Source of the DNA: Coffea arabica
Taxonomy: Eukaryota; Streptophyta; Magnoliopsida; Gentianales; Rubiaceae
DNA: 64,000 nt
Direction: 5' to 3'
Assembly: GCF_036785885.1 (NCBI RefSeq)
Contig: NC_092310.1
Span: forward strand, 1,674,001 to 1,738,000
Below, piece by piece: positions 44,870 to 55,351 of the stretch (positions are counted from its first letter, which is position 1; each line of letters begins with the position of its first letter). A program made the position numbers and the translations under genes. The notes beneath the pieces are model-generated. The model was not told where the DNA came from, ran no database searches, and worked only from the letters and a program-made list of their open reading frames with translations.

Positions 44870-46345
44870 ATAAATTTGAATTCCCAAATTCCACTCTTTT
44901 GGTACTTTAAATCCCTTCATCTCAGAAGTATTGTGACATATCATTTGGACACATTATATCCATCAATTGATCAACATTAATTATTATCCATAAAGGACAG
45001 AGGTTGATCAACATTAATTACTATCATTATTCTAAAGCAGAGTTCTACATGCCTACTATAGGCATGTGGCATATGTCAAGTGTCAGATTTACGGGACAGC
45101 CACAATATTAGCAGGCAATAGTTCGGCAAAGCCAAGATCTAGCTAGGCTTCGGCTAAAGACTTAAGAAACTGAGACGATGACTAGGGCCCCACATATAGC
45201 ATATTCTTTAAAAATATTTTCCATTATTTGATGCTTTTCACTAATAAAATTATTTAAATATAGCAAAAGAAAATAGGGTGTGGTCTTTATGCAAAATTCT
45301 GATTATGATCTTTGTTGGCCGGAGGATGGATTTTTTATATGTAAAATTGAAAGAAAGTATTGATAGAAATTTTGCTATGTACCTCCTGAAAATTTTTATA
45401 AGATGACTACTGGGAAATATGCATGAAATAATTAATAAAGGAAAAGCATAATATAAAAGTGGTATATACTCTTTCAAATTTTGGAAGAATGCAGAGTGAA
45501 GGGGCAAACCCTGGTGGTCTTCATTCACCAATCGAATTAAAAGTGATGTTATATATTGACACTTCAATTATTATTAATGACATTTCATTATAATTTTAGC
45601 AAATAGAACATGGAAAAAATAGAGTGTCATTAACAAAAAATTTGAACGTCAATTGTTAGCCATGAATTAAGGTTACTGAATTTTCTCAGTTAAAGACACT
45701 AGCAATTATTTCGAATTTCTCGCCATAATATCCGAATTTTCCCAATTCTTTTTCTCCTACTCTACTTGTCCAATATTTCCAAAACATGGACATACTCGAT
45801 CACCCCTTTTCATTTCTTTCTGACTGAGATTTTTATTTTTCTTGTGAATATATTCTCTCATTGACATTTGAGAATTGAAAAAAATAAATTAAAATATTTA
45901 TATAACTGCTAGGGAAGTGCATCTTGTAAGTGGTTGAGGGAAGTGCAAAGCAGCTAGAATCTTGAATTTGATTGAGATGGCTCTTAAATCATCAGTAGCT
46001 TCTTTTCTTTGTCTCTGAAGTGTGTTGTTGTGAATTTGGCAAGGCTTCGCCCCGGCACAACTTTTGTCCAACATTTTCGCCAGCACAGTATTCAGTCCAA
46101 CATTTTCTCCTCTTTGAAATTTTAAAGCAATTCTGATCTACAGTTCCATATTGCCATTCGTTTCATGATGCTTGGGTAAATACAGCAACAGTTGACAGAT
46201 TGGTCGATAAATTGAGACTCAAAACTAAGAATAATTACTAGCAGAATATCATTCTCATCTCCCCAGTTTCCAAATGTATAATCAAATTTTGTAATCTCAA
46301 CAAACTCACTTTTTCCAAGATCAATCCTACCTCAAAGCATAGATC
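44870..46345. repeat. Direct segmental duplication, right copy (partner 22321-22365 and 29240-31560)
   Basis: Lacks the copia-2 and MITE insertions of the left copy. Contains the duplicate small frame at 45898-46086 on the minus strand. It stops where a copia relic begins (ACTCATATGATAC at 46338-46345). Confidence 0.88.
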
Positions 46346-47725
46346 TAATTGGACTCATATGATACATGAAACCAAGAGATTTCTAACTATGAATTTTGAG
46401 ATAAAAGATTTTGGTGATGCATCTTTTGTGTTAAGCATACAAATACATCGGGATCACTCTCAGGGTATTTTGGAACTATCACAAAAAGGTTATATCGAAA
46501 AGGTTCTTAAAAGATATGACATACAAAATTATAAATCAGGTGACACCTCTGTGGTTAAAAGAGACAAATTTAGTCTTTAGTGGTGTCCTAAGAATGGTTT
46601 TGAGGAAAAAGAGATGTAAAAGATTCCTTATGCGTTAGCAGTGGGGAGTTTGATGTATGCTCAAATTTGTACGCGTTCGGATATTGCGTATATTACCGGG
46701 ATATTGGGTAGAAATTTAAGCAATTTTGGATTAAATTATTGGAAAAACAACCAAACGGGTCTTGCGGTATTTGCAGAAAACAAAAGACTACATGCTCACG
46801 TATTGAAAATCAGATAAACTCGAGGTCATTGGATATACTGATTCCGATTATACTGGATGCCAAGATACTATGAACGAAATGTAAGGATATATCTTCTTGT
46901 TGGCTGAAAGTGTCATATCCTAGAAGAGTGCTAAACAGTCTCTTAGAATATCTTCTACTATGGCCGCAGAGTTTATGACTTATTATGAGACATCCAACCA
47001 TGAAATTTTGTTGCAAAATTTTGTTACAAGATTACGTATAGTGGATAGTATTGAAAGGTCATTCAAATTATTTTGTAATAATAAGTCAGCAGTTCTATAT
47101 TCCAATAACAACAGGAGCTCGACAAAATCTAAATATATAGATATCAAGTTCTTGGCTGTTAAAGTAAGAGTGCAGAGTGGATAGTTATCGATAGAGCATA
47201 TCGGGACAAACTTCATGGTTGTGGATCCGTTTATTAAAGAATTGTCGTTTAAAATGTTTCATGAGCATACTACTCGTATAGGTGTCATGTTATTAAATGA
47301 TGCACCGTTTTAGTGGGAGTTTATTATTTTAAATATTTTTACAATAATTTTCGGTTATTAATGTTTTAAGGATATTTTATACATAAATAAAGTTTGGATT
47401 TATTACACTCTGACTTTGGTATGGTTTAATCTCATGAAAATTTAATATGGACCGGTTGAAAATGGACATTTTATGATCACATTACATAAAATTTTCATGC
47501 TATACATCTATATCATGATTCATGTCATTCAATTATATCAATATATGTGACCATTGATGGGTCGAGTTACGAAATTGTAACAAAGGCCGCTTTGATCCTA
47601 CTCTAATGTGATTGCTGGACTGAATGACTATAAATTCATTTTAGTAATGACAGTAGAGTTGAGCTCATACGGTTAATTGCAAAGTACAATTATAAGATTA
47701 CACATATAGTCCAAGTAGGAAATTG
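46345..47725 (+). pseudogene. Copia relic: RT C-terminus, RNase H and 3' tail
   Basis: Starts inside RT: FEIKDFGDASFVLSIQIHRD, ILELSQKGYIEKVLKRY. Then IPYALAVGSLMYAQICTRSD and, in other frames, RNase H pieces (MAAEFMTYYETSNHEILLQN, FCNNKSAVLYSNNNRSSTKS, KYIDIKFLAVK) and the C-terminus FHEHTTRIGVM. Many stops and shifts. A polypurine-like AGTAGGAAAT at about 47712 precedes TGTTGAATCC at 47722, the probable start of an LTR remnant. Confidence 0.85.
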
Positions 47726-48612
47726 TTGAATCCTTAATCCAAAGTTGAACTTATATGTGAATGATTATGTGTTGCATACTGTCAAATAAGGTTAAATTTA
47801 ATTAATGTGATCAAACATGGTTTAAATTTAATGTATCTAGTAGGGTATATGCCTTTAATGTGGGGAGATTATTTTCTATTTTTATGATGGGTTGAAATAG
47901 GAATTCAAAAAATAACAGAAATATTATTTATAAATAGGGTTATGGTCTCCAAGTCATAAGTATTTTTGAGAGCAAATGACAAGGACCTCAACGTCAAAAA
48001 TTAACAGTGACTTTGTTAAAAATATGAGTGAAATTGGAACTAATATGCATGGGTTATGTAGTAGAAGTCAGTTGAGTTCAAGAGTCAGGAGGCGAGGGTT
48101 CAACGAATCAGACATGCATTATAGTACTGATTGAAAAAAATCATGATTTCTCAATGAAACCAAATTATAAAGTACAATGATATTCAAAACCACTAAAGTC
48201 ATCCAACTCATTCGATCATGCTACATAAGGCCACCTTCGTTTAAGGAAGAGTTTGTTGGACATTTTTGCCCCTAAAAAATATTCCTGCATGAGTGAATGC
48301 CTTGTAACCAGATGATTTATCACTAGCATGTTTATGTGAGTTTAATGATCTTTTTTGTCACAAAAAAGTTTAATAACCAAAGGATGCTATTTTGAGTAGT
48401 TGAGCGATCATTCCGGCCGTTCACTCTATTCCCAATTAATCATAAAGTGAGCAAGTAGCGATCCATTCAATAAATCTTCTCACTACTCGCGAGGAAATGA
48501 TCCCACTGAAGAAAGGAGAGCCTGGATGAAAGCTGCAAATGAGGAGACCTCTTGATGAACCCTTATCTTCGCAACCTTATTTTTATTTTTCTGCTCCTCT
48601 GCTATCAATCTA
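47726..48612. other. Probable LTR remnant and SLF-type gene upstream region
   Basis: The left part begins like a copia LTR (TTGTTGAATCCTTAATCC) but I cannot find its end. The right part should hold the F-box gene promoter. No other gene seen. Confidence 0.4.
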
Positions 48613-49782
48613 TTGACCAAACAACCCACAGAAATGGATGTTCTTTCGGAGGACATCCTGATGGAGATCTTGGTGAGATTACCCGTGAAATGTTTGTTCC
48701 AATTCAAATGCGTTAGCAAATCTTGGTGCTCTTTGATCAAAAGCCCCCGTTTCACGCATTTGCATGTCACTCGAGCCAAGAACGGCGATCAGGAAGGTGT
48801 CATCCTGGTGAAGCGCTTCATCAAGGATGAGAGAAAAATTGTTTTATCATTCCATTCAAAGGATGAATCTTTATCTCTCCAGGTTGTGGCCCCTGATTTT
48901 GAGGTGCCGTACTCAACTTACCTCAATATGATTTTGGTCGGCACATGCCATGGCATAATTTGTCTTAAAAGTAATGAATCGGGTGGTATTTATTTGTGCA
49001 ATCCTGCAACTCGAGAGTTTCTTACACTCCCTGATCCTCCCTTTCGTTGCCCACAAGGGTATTTTTGCCAGCTGGGTGAAATGGGGTTTGGGTTTGATGC
49101 AATCAGTGACGATTTCAAGATCATCACTTTTACAGAAATTACTCCTGACGAATACAATGATGATCTTAATTCCTGCAAAGTTGACATATACAGTCTCAGT
49201 ACTAATTCTTGGAGAGAACTCGATCCAGACGTCACCCTGCCGGAATGGGTGTATAACCCACGCTTCTCTGTTTTATTTAATGGATGCTTCCATTGGTGCA
49301 CACCATTAATTACTGATTCTTTTGGCCTCCAGATCCTTTCTTTTGAATTTAGCACTGAGCAATTTCGAGAAATTCAATTTCCTGATGGAGCACCAGACAC
49401 TGAAGGAGAATATGGTATGCAGAAACTCATTGTCTTGGACAATTCACTTGCCTTGATGTGGTATAACATTACAGGGAGTCAAATTTCGGATCAGCATTTC
49501 GACATATGGGTGATGATGGAGTACGGTGTGCAGGAGTCTTGGGTTAAAAAGTTTTCCATAGGACCACTCTCAGGAATCGACTGCCCGTTATCTTCGTGGA
49601 ACAGTAATAAACTGCTTTGGGAAATGAGCAATGGACAGTTGGCTTCATGTCCTGTCCTAGGTGATAATCGAGGAAGTCTTACAAAATACAACATTCATGG
49701 GTCTCCAACCACCTTGCAAGCTGATATTTATCATGAAAGTTTGGTTGCTCTCGGTGAACTATGCGGTCGTCGAATGAACTGA
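48613..49782 (+). CDS. SLF-like: S-locus F-box (SLF-type) protein, intact
   Basis: 389 codons, one exon. ATG at 48613 gives MTKQPTEMDVLSED; the second Met (48634, residue 8) fits the family start better. F-box at residues 10-52 (LSEDILMEILVRLPVKCLFQ, FKCVSKSWCSLIKSPRFTHL). The F-box-associated region follows: VGTCHGIICLKSNES, YLCNPATREFLTLPDPP, MGFGFDAISDDFKI, KVDIYSLSTNSWREL, LFNGCFHWC. The C-terminal part (FDIWVMMEYGVQESWVKKFS, LTKYNIHGS, DIYHESLVAL) is the closest match to SLF/SFB proteins. In RNase-based self-incompatibility such proteins act in pollen within an SCF ligase and recognise non-self S-RNases. Length is typical (about 390). No stop, frameshift or missing motif. An S-RNase-type gene 3.8 kb downstream supports the call; a general FBA-type F-box paralogue is the alternative. 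Confidence 0.82.
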   Translation: MTKQPTEMDVLSEDILMEILVRLPVKCLFQFKCVSKSWCSLIKSPRFTHLHVTRAKNGDQEGVILVKRFIKDERKIVLSFHSKDESLSLQVVAPDFEVPYSTYLNMILVGTCHGIICLKSNESGGIYLCNPATREFLTLPDPPFRCPQGYFCQLGEMGFGFDAISDDFKIITFTEITPDEYNDDLNSCKVDIYSLSTNSWRELDPDVTLPEWVYNPRFSVLFNGCFHWCTPLITDSFGLQILSFEFSTEQFREIQFPDGAPDTEGEYGMQKLIVLDNSLALMWYNITGSQISDQHFDIWVMMEYGVQESWVKKFSIGPLSGIDCPLSSWNSNKLLWEMSNGQLASCPVLGDNRGSLTKYNIHGSPTTLQADIYHESLVALGELCGRRMN

Positions 49783-50020
49783 ACTGGAGATCAAATGGGG
49801 AATTGGAAAAATCATGCTCGTTAGATGCGTTTAATATTGGTCGTATTTTTTTTGGTTTGATGCCTTAACTTTTACAATAAGTCTTTTCATTTGAATCATA
49901 TGTTAGAAATTTGAACTTTAAGATTGTTACTTGGTGCATGTTTGATCTCTGAACCTTAATTGTTCTTGTTATATCAAAGTTAAAGAGGAGAAGAATGAGT
50001 TCCCCAAGGCTTCCCGTTGC

Positions 50021-50510
50021 CTAGAAAGTTGGACAAATTACACTTTATCCTCCTGTGATTTAGTGTTTTCCTACATAATCTTTTATAGTTTCAAAAGTTA
50101 TACATAACCCCCTCATGATTTGAATTAAAGTGTCAAAGTGACGAAATGATCATTCGTAACGGAGTCACTTAAAATGTCAAAAATACCCTTATGTAAAGTT
50201 GAAAATTATTTATTAACCAAGGGGGATTATGTGTATATTTTGAAAATCATAAGGGGTTATATGATAAAGTATTAAATCATAAAAGAGTCATATGGTAAAA
50301 CACAAAATCATACGGGATTAGTGTGTCATGTATTTATTTATAAGGGTAATTTTGACATTTTTAAAGGTTTAATTACAAATGATCATTTCCGTCACTTTGA
50401 CACTTTAATCCAAACTATTATGGGATTAAGTATAGTTTTTGAAACTATAGGGGGTTATGTGAAAAATTACTAAATCACAGGATGTAAAAGTGTAATTTGT
50501 CCTAGAAAGT
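50021..50510. mobile_element. Mutator-type foldback MITE (472 bp), 9-bp target duplication
   Basis: Element 50030-50501 between perfect copies of CTAGAAAGT (50021-50029 and 50502-50510). Long inverted arms: GGACAAATTACACTTTATCC at the left and GATGTAAAAGTGTAATTTGT at the right, with GTCAAAGTGACG/CGTCACTTTGAC inside. No coding capacity. Confidence 0.93.
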
Positions 50511-50708
50511 GTAATCGAATACTAGAAAATTCAACCCCGATACAATTACTCTGTCTTTATTGCCGGTGACCCCTTTCGTTTTTGAAAGAGATGGGAGTTG
50601 TAGCATTGGAATGAGATATTTATCCCTTACATGTGCTTTGGAGTACTTTAGTAACCAGAATTTGCAACTGGCAAAATGAACCAGAATGGAGAATCAAGTA
50701 ACTTAGGA

Positions 50709-50930
50709 GGCGCTTGGTTCTTGCTTTGGAATTGAAAAGGGAAATGGAATAATGGATAGAGGGCCCATTAATGAGGATTTTGGTCAATTCTTCCCAATTT
50801 AGTCGGGAATCATGAATGGCCAAATTTTAAGACATGATTTCAATATTTCAATTCTCATTGTACTGGATCAAGTGCACAGTATTAAAATTATTGTAATTTC
50901 AAATACCAAAACCCCTAAACCAAGCGGCCC
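50709..50930. mobile_element. Short MITE (222 bp)
   Basis: GGCGCTTGGTTCTTGC at the left and CTAAACCAAGCGGCCC at the right form imperfect terminal inverted repeats. Non-coding, AT-rich centre. Target duplication not clear. Confidence 0.65.
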
Positions 50931-50977
50931 ATTGATTTAATAGAGAAATGAGTTGGATGGTTGAGAACAAGGGAGTA

Positions 50978-51019
50978 TAAGTGAGAGGGTTCAAGGTTCA
51001 AACCGAACCCTCTCACTTA
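50978..51019. repeat. Perfect 15-bp inverted repeat (hairpin)
   Basis: TAAGTGAGAGGGTTC (50978-50992) and GAACCCTCTCACTTA (51005-51019) are exact complements with a 12-base loop. No T-run follows, and no known RNA family is evident. Confidence 0.75.
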
Positions 51020-51400
51020 CACTTAAGAAAAAATTAACTTACTTTAGTCAATTGTGTGGACAACGAAAAAGGGATTTTGCATGTTATTGCAATTTCAAAA
51101 ATAACTGATATTTAACCATGGTTTTCAGCATTTGGAGTCCGCAGTATGAGTCTCGCTGGACTTCAGTTTTTCGAAGAGTGAAAACTTTCAACTTCTGCTT
51201 CTTTATGATTCTGTTGAGGGGATTTGGAAACCATGGACCAAGTTCTTTTCCAACATGTGCCTATGTCTGCCGCAAACATTGCTACAGAGGTCCTTATTTG
51301 GAACCACAAAATAGATTCACATATCAAATTAGTTAGAAATAAAATTTAGGAACTACATTGGCACTAGTACAAAAGTTTATAAACGAAATTGGCTATTTAC
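51020..51400. other. Intergenic, no supported gene
   Basis: A 72-codon frame at 51118 (MVFSIWSPQYESRW) has no recognised domain or homologue in the window. Confidence 0.4.
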
Positions 51401-51406
51401 CCAAAC

Positions 51407-51645
51407 CAATTTATCAAACTATCACCAATTTTGCCGGTCTTACAGAATGGCGGATTAGCCATTAAAATTTCTTGACTATCAATTGCATGTCTGCATATAG
51501 TTGATATATGGTTTAATTGTTTTTCTTTTTCATTTTTTCCTTTCTCCTATCAATTCATGCCATAGAATTCTCTCCCATATAATATTACCTTGTGGACCAA
51601 TAATATCAACAGATTCAGTACTATTTTTGAACTTTACATGAGTCA
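51407..51645. repeat. Direct repeat, copy 1 (partner 52972-53202)
   Basis: Begins TATTTACCCAAACCAATTTA and shares GATTAG(C/T)CATTAAAATTTC, TAGTTGATATATGGTTTAAT and TGGACCAATAA with the second copy, about 85% identical by eye. A Mutator MITE inserted just after it. Confidence 0.82.
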
Positions 51646-51648
51646 CAA

Positions 51649-52139
51649 AAATATCAAGGGTAAATTACATTTTACCCCCCTGTGGTTTACCCTTTTTTTA
51701 CATAACTCCACTATGGTTTCAAAAACTATACATAACCCCCTCATGGTTTGGATTAAAGTGTCAAAGTAACGGAAATAGTCACTCATAACGGAGCTTCTAA
51801 AAATGTCGAAATTACCCTTATAAATACATGACACATTAACCCCCTATGATTTTTATATTTTACCATATAACTCCCTTATGGTTTAATACTTTACCAAATA
51901 ACCCCCTTATGATTTTCAAAATATACACATAACCCCCCTTGGTTAATACATAAATTTCAACCTTACATAAGGATATTTTTGACATTTTAGGTGACGCCGT
52001 TACGAGTGACTACTTCCATTACTTTGACACTTTAATCCAAACCATAAGGGGGTTATGTATAGCTTTTGAAACCATATGGGGGTTATGTGAAAAAACGCTA
52101 AACCACAGGGGGGTAAAGTGGAATTTGCCCAAATATCAA
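51649..52139. mobile_element. Mutator-type foldback MITE (473 bp), second copy
   Basis: Element 51658-52130 between perfect copies of AAATATCAA (51649-51657 and 52131-52139). Ends GGGTAAATTACATTTTACCC and GGGGTAAAGTGGAATTTGCC. Same family as 50030-50501, sharing the GTGTCAAAGT core. Confidence 0.94.
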
Positions 52140-52544
52140 ATTGCTACAAATGACAGTGGTTCTTATGAAAATACCAACCGAAATACAAATACACAATGCT
52201 ATTAAACACTAAACATGTCGCTGTTCATCCTATTTCTTAACTGAATATGAGAGAAATTTCCAAGTTGATGATGAATTTTAAAAAATTTCTGCAAAAGGGG
52301 TGTTTTAAGTGTAGAATTCCACCAATGCAATGCCCCATTGAATTTCCAATCTGCAAAAGAAAAAAAAAAGAAAATTACTTCATACCTCGCATTAAACAGA
52401 TGTGAGGCACGGAGCCTTTTATTTTTCGATCCAAGGCTCATGTGTTTCTTTTCTTTTCATTTTTTTGGGCAAAACTACGCAGGCCGTTTCCTTTTGGAGT
52501 GTGGATTTTGTTTTTTCTTTTGTGAAATTATGGAGAACGAATTT
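52140..52544. other. Intergenic, no supported gene
   Basis: Short frames at 52202-52631 overlap on both strands and have no recognised domain. Confidence 0.4.
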
Positions 52545-52655
52545 TGATAGGTTGCAATTTGTTGCTAAATTTATAATTATTTGTCCCTTGACCTTAGCCA
52601 AATATTGTATTAATTGATGAATTCTACTCATATTTGGTTAATGGTCCTAATTGTG
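52545..52655. repeat. Truncated gypsy LTR fragment
   Basis: TGATAGGTTGCAATTTG and the next ~110 bp match the start of the solo LTR at 27259 (TAAATTTATAATTATTT, TAGCCAAATATT). The LTR start is preserved and the rest is missing. Confidence 0.8.
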
Positions 52656-52971
52656 TCAAACATTTAGCCATAGATTGCCTAAACTTCAGCAGGAATATGA
52701 ATGATTTACAGGAGTTGTAAATTGTTTGATTCTCTAGCCTATAAGTTCTTGGGCGCTAAAGCAAACATTGCAACTTAGCACATGAGCAACATGGCTCATG
52801 TATGGTACCATTTTTTCCCTTTTTGTTTTAATCAAACAAGTCACATGTTGCATACTTGACCATAGAAAAAGAAAACATGTTGACCATAAAATGTTGCTTG
52901 TTTAAAATTAAATAAAATACTAATGCTATTACACCTTTTACTTTCCCAACTTAACAATAGAAATCAGTTTA

Positions 52972-53202
52972 TCAAACTATCTCCAATTTTTCCAGTCTTA
53001 TGGAATGGCAGATTAGTCATTAAAATTTCTTGAGTATCAAATACATGTTTGCAAATAGTTGATATATGGTTTAATGGCTTTTCTTTTTCATATTTTTTCC
53101 TTTCTCGTGTCAATTTATGCCATAGAAATCCCTCACAAATAATATGACCCTATGGACCAATAACATTAATAGATTTAGTACTGCTTTTGAACTTTATAGG
53201 TT
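52972..53202. repeat. Direct repeat, copy 2, upstream of the S-RNase-type gene
   Basis: Second copy of 51407-51645. It ends about 295 bp before the TATA box, so it may form part of the distal promoter region. Confidence 0.82.
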
Positions 53203-53496
53203 TGGTTTGTTCTTCCACACAATTTAAGAAAAGTTAATTAATTTTGTTGGAAGAATTAATCTAGCGTATTATCTTTCTAAAATTCCCTTACATTAAATGG
53301 AGTATAACTAATTAGCTTTACATTAAATAAGTTTGGTTATACTCAATAACAACTTACATTAAAAATAAAGTATTTTAGAGAAATTATAAGTTAACTACAT
53401 TCTTCAATTGAATAGTGAATTATAATTTAGAAGAATGAAAAAGTAAAATAAACCTAACAAAGTGGGACATAGGAAGTAAAATTTAATCAGCAGTTC

Positions 53497-53504
53497 TATA
53501 AATA
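53497..53504 (+). promoter_or_regulatory. TATA box of the S-RNase-type gene
   Basis: TATAAATA, 85 bp upstream of the ATG at 53589, a normal plant spacing for TATA plus a short leader. Confidence 0.65.
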
Positions 53505-53588
53505 GGCTCAATTATCCCTAATAGAAGTATAATCTTCCACTCTCCACAACCAAAAATTTTATGTGCCAATTGCTATACTGTTGTTGGG

Positions 53589-54340
53589 ATGATGGACATA
53601 GTGTTTAAACTTGTCCTTCTGATTCTCATGCTTTGCCCCCTAACAATCAACTCAAGCTTTCAGTACCTTACTTTTGTGCAACAATGGCCGAAAGGCTAAG
53701 AAACCCTCTACCAACCGTTTTCACAATCCATGGTCTTTGGCCGGGCAACTTCACCAAAATTTTGCAAAATTGCACAACGACTTCATATACTCAACTACAG
53801 GTAATTTCTATAGGGCTTTCTTATGTCTTGAACATGAAATATGCACTTACACAGATTCACTAATGTAATTATCATTCTTGTAAGCAGAATTTCCAGGATT
53901 GGAACAATAGAAACTTACGGTGGCCAGACCTCGCCAAACCATTGCCAACTATGCAAAATTTTCAAGAGCCGAGGTTTCAATCATTTTGGGAACATGAATG
54001 GAAAAAGCATGGGACGTGCTCGGAAAACATGTATCCCGAAGCTACATACTTCAGCAGGACTATTCAGCTTAGTCAAAGACATAATATTTTGAACTATCTC
54101 GCCACGGGCAATATATTTCCCGGCAGCAATCCTACCGTAAGTTCGGTAAATTCTACAATTTACAGAGCTATCAGTAACCATGTGCCAGATTTGATGTGTG
54201 TGACTCATCCCCGTCAAACTCCAGCCTTGGTAGAAATTGGCATTTGTTTCACTGCTATTATGACAACGATTATTGATTGTCCTTCACAATTTCTGCGAAC
54301 TAGGAGTTGTGGCACCGGCACGATAAGTTTCCCTGCATAA
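53589..54340 (+). pseudogene. S-RNase-like: S-RNase-type T2 ribonuclease, two exons, frameshifted exon 1
   Basis: Exon 1 (53589-53800) starts with a signal peptide (MMDIVFKLVLLILMLCPLTI, then NSSF) and FQYLTFVQQWPKG. The frame then hits TAA at 53697-53699. One frame over it goes on as NPLPTVFTIHGLWPGN, the first catalytic His motif. The family has about ten more residues with conserved cysteines between these two parts, so a frame-shifting deletion has removed them. An 87-bp intron (53801-53887, GT...AG, phase 0) sits in the hypervariable region, as in S-lineage RNases. Exon 2 (53888-54340) is fully open: NFQDWNNRNLRWPDLAKPL, FWEHEWKKHGTCSENMYPEA with the second catalytic His, and the conserved Cys positions up to RSCGTGTISFPA. 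In self-incompatibility the secreted enzyme enters pollen tubes and degrades RNA. The deletion should make this copy inactive. Confidence 0.87.
53801..53887 (+). other. Intron of the S-RNase-type gene (87 bp)
   Basis: CAG|GTAATT at the 5' side and TAAGCAG|AATTTC at the 3' side. Phase 0, located between the first His motif and NFQDW, the single intron position of S-RNases. Confidence 0.85.
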
Positions 54341-54885
54341 ATCATCTCACCATTTCCACCACACTTTAGTACTTCTGATTTAAAAATGGCATTGAACATC
54401 GTTATTGTGATGGAAGATCATGTAATAAATCAAATGAATTCTGAGATGAAGTGTGTGAAACAAGGATAATGAAGACAAGTAAAAGTTACAACATTTCAAG
54501 AGAGCTATTATGGTATTATTGACTCGCTGTCCGATTTCATTCATTTGTCAGCTTTTACATTTCAAACTGAAGCATTAAACTAAATTCAATCATTAAATTT
54601 AGTTTGTTTTCGTTGCTTAAGTATAAGTTTCTGCTGACATTCATCTATATGACCATGCCTTGAAACAAACTTTTAGGTTTGGGGTGACAACAATGTGTGC
54701 AAAACAATTGCACCCAAAAGTTGTTAAAAAAAAGGGAGACTTTTATAGTTCTATATGAGATGTAGTCAGTTTACACTGCATTTAGATTGAACTCAATGGA
54801 GCACTTATGCACCTCAACTGTTCCTCCCTTGTTAACCAATTTAGATCGTGCTGGAAATAACATGCACAATAAATAGTTCACGCTC
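54341..54885. other. 3' flank of the S-RNase-type gene
   Basis: AT-rich, with AATAAATC at 54424 as a possible poly(A) signal. No gene seen. Confidence 0.45.
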
Positions 54886-55351
54886 CAAAGCTGAATGTAG
54901 ATGGATCTTCTTTGGGTAATCCAGGACCTTCAGAAGGAGTGGGGATTATACGCGACAATTTTGGTAATAACTTATTGGGGTTTTCAATTTTCTTCAGCCT
55001 TAAAACTAATACGGAGGCTGAATGTCTAGCGCTTTTAGATGGTGTATGCAGCTTTTGCCTCAATCAAGGTTACTATCAGGTGGAGGTGGACATAGGTTCC
55101 AAGAATTTGGTACAAATGACAGGGCAAGACAATAGTTCCCTAGAAGGTCATTACCATTCTCCACCAAATTAAGAGTATGATTCAAGGAAAGAAATTTCAC
55201 TTTTACTCGCACATTAAGATTAACAAATTCTGTGGCAGATGCTTTGGCAAATCTAACTAGCTCTATCCAGACAAGTAAAACGTACAATCTTCTCAATTTA
55301 CAAAGTTGGTTAGGCATGCTAAATTTAGATAGAATCCCCTGGTTTTTGTAA
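54886..55351 (+). pseudogene. Plant RNase H-like (LINE-type) fragment
   Basis: LNVDGSSLGNPGPSEGVGII, LKTNTEAECLALLDGV and YYQVEVDIGSKNLVQM show the D-E-D residues of the RVT_3/RNase H fold seen at the end of plant LINE proteins. After a stop near 55170 the frame shifts and the C-terminal part follows (RTLRLTNSVADALANL, LQSWLGMLNLDRIPW). No RT upstream, so it is a dead 3' fragment or a decayed RNase H-like gene. Confidence 0.75.

Noticed and set aside
50978..51019. Transcription terminator or microRNA precursor
   Set aside because: The hairpin has only 15-bp arms and no U-run. It is too short for a typical plant microRNA precursor, so it is kept only as a hairpin.
52202..52631. Several overlapping 60-80 codon frames
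   Set aside because: On both strands of AT-rich DNA without domains. Part is a gypsy LTR stub.
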